Of a DNA stretch of 18,089 nt, positions 14,886 to 18,089 are shown in pieces. The notes under the pieces were generated by a model. That model saw only the letters and a list, made by a program, of their open reading frames with translations. It had not been told where the DNA came from and searched no databases. This DNA comes from JBOHBN01 sp050698355. Lineage in GTDB: Bacteria; Actinomycetota; Actinomycetes; Streptosporangiales; WHST01. Every line of letters starts with the position of its first letter. Position 1 is the stretch's first letter. The stretch is from assembly GCA_050698355.1 (NCBI GenBank), contig JBOHBN010000083.1:1-18089 (forward strand). The letters run 5' to 3'. Both the position numbers and the translations under genes were made by a program.

Positions 14886-15008
14886 ATGAGCAAGGAGCTG
14901 ACGAGCGAGGCGGAGGTAGGGGTCGCCGGAGCCATTCGGCCCGGTGGTCACGACTTCGCGGCACCTGCCGTAGGCGAGCGAGGAAGCGAACGCGGAGGAA
15001 ACACGTGA
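14886..15008 (+). repeat. Repeat R2, copy a (123 bp, 40-codon open frame)
   Basis: Fills most of the 145-base gap between the amidase and UbiD genes. It has a 37-nt arm from ATGAGCAAGGAGCTGA, a 35-nt variable centre, and an arm GCGGCACCTGCCGTAGGCGA onward. Segment lengths are identical to copy b (6890-7012). The frame reads MSKELTSEAEVGV... and ends with TGA overlapping the UbiD GTG (GTGA). The end of the repeat provides GGAGG for UbiD. Either a short coupled ORF or, more likely, a dispersed repeat that has been recruited as leader. Confidence 0.65.
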
Positions 15009-16435
15009 ACAAGGACCTGCGTAGCTACCTCACCGACCTGGTGGACGCCGTTCCCGGGGACCTCCTCCGTGTCGACACACGTGTGGACAGGCGCTTCGGC
15101 ATCACCGCGCATGGAGCGGCCGCGCTGCGGCAGGGCCAGCAGCCCGCCTTCTATTTCACCGACGTCGACGGCAGCTCGCTCGCCTGCGTGACCAACCTGC
15201 TCGCGACGCACGAGCGGATGGCGCTCGCACTGGGCTGCCCGGTCGAGGAGCTGACGCGGTCGTCGGCGACGCTCCAGCCGCAGGCCGCACACCCGCCGGT
15301 GGAGGTGGCGGCGGAGTCGGCCCCGGTCAAGCAGGTGATCCGCCGCGACGACGAGGTACGTCTGAGTGACCTGCCGATCCCCGTGCACAACGAACTCGAC
15401 GGTGGGCCGTTCCTCACCGCTGCGATGACGGTCATGCGCGACCCCGACAGCGGTCAGCTCAACCTCGGCGTCTACCGCGAGCAGGTATACGACGAGCGAC
15501 TTCTCGGGGTGTGGTTCTTCGGCTCGCACCACGGCGGCAGCATCCACCGCCGGTACGAGGAGCGCGGCGAGCCGACACCGGTCGCGATCGTGATCGGCCA
15601 CCACCCCGGCATGCTGATGGGTGCCGTGTCGCGGGTGCCGGGCATCGGCGGCGAGTACGACGCCGCGGGCGCGTTCCTCGGCGAGCCCGTCGAGCTCGTA
15701 CGCGCCGAGACGAGCGACCTGCTGGTACCGGCGCGCGCCGAGATCGTCATCGAGGGGGTGATCGTCCCCGGCGAGGTACGCGAGGAAGGTCCGTTCGCCG
15801 AGTGGCCCGGCTACTACGTCGGCGGCGGGCGCAAGCCGGTCATCCGGGTCGACGCGATCACCATGCGCGAGGACGCGATCTTCCAGGACATCCAGGCATC
15901 CGGCACCGAGCACCGGCTGATGGGTGCGCTTCCGCGCATCCTCAGCGTCCGCCGCAACGTCGGCCAGGCGGTCCCTGGGCTCCGCGCGGTCAACATTCCC
16001 CTGCACGCCCGGATGCACTGCTACCTGGCGATCCGCAAGGAGCAGGACAACGACCCGGTGCGCGCAGCCTTCGCGGCTTTGAACACCGAACCGGAGAACC
16101 TGCGGATGATCGTGGTCGTCGACGACGACATCGACGTCCACGACGAGCAGGAGCTCTCCTGGGCCATCGGTACGAGGTTCGACGCGGACAGGGACCTGCA
16201 GGTGATCCCGCGCTGGAACGGGCCCGGCGGCCTGTTGCCTACGAACTGGGCGTACGACGCCGACGGTGACCGGACGCCGCGCATGTCGTCGGCGATCATC
16301 ATCGATGCCACCAAACCGGCGCCGCCGGTGCGCTTCCCCACCCGCGCCCGCGTGCCCGAGCACGCCGTCCGCGACGTCGAACTCGGCCAGGCGACCACCG
16401 TCAAGTCGGCGAAGGACCTGCCGTGGCACGTCTAG
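15005..16435 (+). CDS. UbiD-family prenylated-FMN decarboxylase
   Basis: Protein of 476 residues, the usual UbiD length. It catalyses reversible decarboxylation of aromatic, heteroaromatic or unsaturated acids using prenylated FMN. The catalytic set is visible: Arg158 in NLGVYR, and Glu261/Glu266 in REEGPFAEWPGYY, with the same five-residue spacing as Glu277/Glu282 of Fdc1. The C-terminal signature DDDIDVHDEQELSWAIGTRF (373-392) is also present. GTG 15005 is chosen for the GGAGG-AAACAC spacing and because MNKDLRSYL begins the family homology. No ubiX-type prenyltransferase gene lies in the window, so the cofactor must come from elsewhere. Its end overlaps the next gene by 13 nt. Family substrates include pyrrole-2-carboxylate and hydroxybenzoates; none can be assigned here. 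Confidence 0.93.
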   Translation: MNKDLRSYLTDLVDAVPGDLLRVDTRVDRRFGITAHGAAALRQGQQPAFYFTDVDGSSLACVTNLLATHERMALALGCPVEELTRSSATLQPQAAHPPVEVAAESAPVKQVIRRDDEVRLSDLPIPVHNELDGGPFLTAAMTVMRDPDSGQLNLGVYREQVYDERLLGVWFFGSHHGGSIHRRYEERGEPTPVAIVIGHHPGMLMGAVSRVPGIGGEYDAAGAFLGEPVELVRAETSDLLVPARAEIVIEGVIVPGEVREEGPFAEWPGYYVGGGRKPVIRVDAITMREDAIFQDIQASGTEHRLMGALPRILSVRRNVGQAVPGLRAVNIPLHARMHCYLAIRKEQDNDPVRAAFAALNTEPENLRMIVVVDDDIDVHDEQELSWAIGTRFDADRDLQVIPRWNGPGGLLPTNWAYDADGDRTPRMSSAIIIDATKPAPPVRFPTRARVPEHAVRDVELGQATTVKSAKDLPWHV

Positions 16436-17415
16436 GGCTTACCACCGCCTGCGGGCGTTACGACCGCGTCTGGCCCCTCCTCGACGGCCGGGTGCACCCG
16501 GAGGGCCTCGACCTCAACATGGTCACCCTCGATCCGGAGGAATGCTTCTGGCGGATGATCCGGTTCGCGGAGTTCGACGTCTCCGAGCTGTCGCTCGCGA
16601 GCTACGCGATGCTGCGCGCACGCGGAGATACGCGCTTCATCGCGATTCCGGTGTTCCTGTCGAGGAGCTTTCGCCACTCGTCGATCTACGTACGGCCGGG
16701 CGCGGGCATCGGTTCGCCCAAGGACCTGGAAGGTCGCCACGTCGGTGTGCCTGAGTACCAGATGACGGCCGCGGTCTGGGCACGCGGCATCCTGCGCGAC
16801 GAGTTCTCCGTCGACACCAACCGGATCGTCTGGCGCACCGGCGGCCTGGAGCAGCCCGGGCGGACCGAACGCCAGCCGCTGGACACACCGTCGTGGGTGA
16901 CGGTCGAGCCGATCGCCTCCGACCAGACGCTGTGCGGCGCGCTCGACGCCGGTGAGCTCGACGCCATCGTCGCTCCGCGTATACCGTCCAGCTTTCGGGG
17001 CGGCGACCCTGGAATCACGCGGCTGTTCCCCGACTACGCCGAACGAGAGCTCGACTACTACCAGCGTACCGGGCTCTTTCCCATCATGCACCTGGTCGCG
17101 ATCAGGTCCGACGTGTACGAGCAGCACCCCTGGGTCGCGCAGAGCCTGTACAAGGCGTTCAGCGAGGCGAAGCGCATGGCGCTGAGCGGGCTAACCGACG
17201 CGCCGGCACTGCGCTACACGATGCCGTTCCTGCTCGACGCGCTCGAGCGGCAGGAACGCGTCTTCGGCGCCGATCCCTGGCCGTACGGCGTCGAGCAGAA
17301 CCGCGCCACGCTCGAGGTCTTCTGCCGCTACCTCGCCGAGCAGGGTCTCGTCCCGGCCGCACCCGACGTCGACAGCCTGTTCGCGGACAGCACGCTGGCC
17401 GGCGCCCGCATCTGA
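16423..17415 (+). CDS. Pht5-like (4,5-dihydroxyphthalate decarboxylase) family protein
   Basis: Protein of 330 residues resembling 4,5-dihydroxyphthalate decarboxylase, a family with a periplasmic-binding-protein-like fold. Visible blocks are FAEFDVSELSLASYAMLRARGD (48-69), FRHSSIYVRPGAGIGSPKDLEGRHVGVPEYQMTAAVWARGIL (83-124) and GLFPIMHLVAIRSDVYE in the C-terminal half. There is no signal peptide, so it is probably a cytosolic enzyme, not a transporter's binding protein, and no ABC permease genes are nearby. The GTG start overlaps the UbiD stop by 13 nt (GTGGCACGTCTAG), implying coupled translation. Two unrelated decarboxylase families side by side is notable. An alternative is a non-enzymatic ligand-binding role. 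Confidence 0.8.
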   Translation: MARLGLTTACGRYDRVWPLLDGRVHPEGLDLNMVTLDPEECFWRMIRFAEFDVSELSLASYAMLRARGDTRFIAIPVFLSRSFRHSSIYVRPGAGIGSPKDLEGRHVGVPEYQMTAAVWARGILRDEFSVDTNRIVWRTGGLEQPGRTERQPLDTPSWVTVEPIASDQTLCGALDAGELDAIVAPRIPSSFRGGDPGITRLFPDYAERELDYYQRTGLFPIMHLVAIRSDVYEQHPWVAQSLYKAFSEAKRMALSGLTDAPALRYTMPFLLDALERQERVFGADPWPYGVEQNRATLEVFCRYLAEQGLVPAAPDVDSLFADSTLAGARI

Positions 17416-17436
17416 AGCAGGGTAGGGTCACGAGCC

Positions 17437-18089
17437 GTGCTTCCCGCTCCCCTGGACGCCGAACGGATCGGCCGGTTACTGGAAACGGCACGCGGCGATC
17501 GCGCTCCCGACACGTGGATACGCGGCGGCCGGATCGTCAGCGTGCACACCGAGGAAGTGCTCGAGGCGGACGTCTCCGTCACCGACGGCCGGATCGCGTA
17601 CGTCGGTGCCGCGCCCCCGGCCGTCGCCGACGACACGGTCGTGCTCGACGCGCACGGGTCGTACGTGCTCCCGACGTACATCGAACCGCACTGCCACCCG
17701 TGGATGCTGTTCAACCCCGATGAGCTCGCCCGGTTCACCATGCCGGCCGGAACCACGGCGTACGTGGCCGAGATGCTGAACGCGCAGCTGCTCATGGACG
17801 TCGCCGACGTACGCGACCTGTGGCGTGCCCTGCAACGCACGCCGGTGCGGTGGCACTGGGCCGTCCGCACCGCGGGCCAGGCTGCCGAGGATGTCGCCAA
17901 ACAACTGCCACGTACCGCCATCGACCAGCTGCTCGACGAACCGGGAACCGTGCAGATCGCCGAGGTCACCGGCTGGCCCCAGCTGCTCGCGGGCGACACG
18001 GCGTTGCTGGACAGGGTCGCGTCGGCCAAGGCGCGGGGGCTGCGAGTGGATGGCCACGGCGCGGGGGCATCCACCCGGCGAGTGCCGGC
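17437..18089 (+). CDS. Adenine-deaminase-like amidohydrolase, 3' end outside window
   Basis: First 217 codons of a metal-dependent amidohydrolase. The N-terminal beta-sandwich segment (WIRGGRIVSVHTEEVLEADVSV, continuing TDGRIAYVG) is followed by the metal-binding HxH in LPTYIEPHCHPW (His85, His87), a candidate bridging Glu176 in IAEVTGWPQ and His207 in RVDGHGAG. The sequence order matches adenine deaminase (AdeC/Ade), normally about 550-600 residues, so roughly 60 percent is missing. GTG 17437 is the likely start, 21 bases after the preceding stop, with a weak GGTAGGG upstream. In this catabolic setting it may hydrolyse a cyclic amide or amino-heterocycle instead of adenine. Confidence 0.85.
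   Translation, partial: MLPAPLDAERIGRLLETARGDRAPDTWIRGGRIVSVHTEEVLEADVSVTDGRIAYVGAAPPAVADDTVVLDAHGSYVLPTYIEPHCHPWMLFNPDELARFTMPAGTTAYVAEMLNAQLLMDVADVRDLWRALQRTPVRWHWAVRTAGQAAEDVAKQLPRTAIDQLLDEPGTVQIAEVTGWPQLLAGDTALLDRVASAKARGLRVDGHGAGASTRRVP

Noticed and set aside
13480..15012. Minus-strand open frame opposite the amidase (510 codons)
   Set aside because: Opposite strand holds an amidase with its full catalytic triad; this frame shows no domain.
14948..16429. Minus-strand open frame opposite UbiD (493 codons)
   Set aside because: Antisense of a gene with intact UbiD active-site residues.

Overview
The window is high-GC DNA with strongly GC-biased third codon positions, frequent GTG starts and GGAGG-type ribosome binding sites. 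It carries a DesK/NarL-type two-component pair, a KstD-like flavoprotein and an IS110-family element. Together these point to a soil-type actinobacterium; I cannot name the genus. No tRNA, rRNA or CRISPR array is visible. A run of 23 C at the left edge suggests a contig end of poor quality.

Left part (1-5300). A KstD-like FAD-binding dehydrogenase has its N-terminus disrupted by an apparent one-base frame problem inside a 52-bp dyad. An 86-bp palindromic repeat (R1, copy a) follows. Next come an overlapping sensor histidine kinase/LuxR-type response regulator pair (+). Convergent to them, on the minus strand, is an 8-nt-overlapping pair: an IspD/TarI-like cytidylyltransferase followed by a short-chain dehydrogenase. 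That pair resembles a split form of the bifunctional CDP-ribitol synthase Bcs1/Acs1.

Middle (about 5350-7010). An IS110-family insertion sequence has an intact DEDD transposase and about 250 nt of structured non-coding leader, the expected place for a bridge RNA. It abuts a second repeat family (R2, copy b).

Right part (7009-18089, running off the window). This looks like a catabolic cluster for an aromatic or N-heteroaromatic acid or amide. A PF06684 'amino acid synthesis' family gene (-) is divergent from a two-component flavin monooxygenase (HpaB-like oxygenase plus HpaC-like reductase). R1 copy b lies between these and a convergent single-component FAD monooxygenase (-). That gene is divergent from a seven-gene + strand operon: GlcG/HbpS-like protein, second PF06684 protein, MFS aromatic-acid-type transporter, amidase, UbiD-type decarboxylase, Pht5 (4,5-dihydroxyphthalate decarboxylase)-like protein and an adenine-deaminase-like amidohydrolase (truncated by the window). 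Both divergent intergenic regions contain palindromes overlapping good promoter hexamers, consistent with regulation by unseen repressors. No regulator or ring-cleavage dioxygenase lies in the window.

A plausible reading (inference): uptake by the MFS protein, amide hydrolysis, decarboxylation and ring hydroxylation by the flavoenzymes, and hydrolysis of ring-derived C-N bonds. The substrate is not determined by the sequence. The points most worth a second look are this cluster, the two palindromic/repeat families R1 and R2, and the putative bridge RNA.
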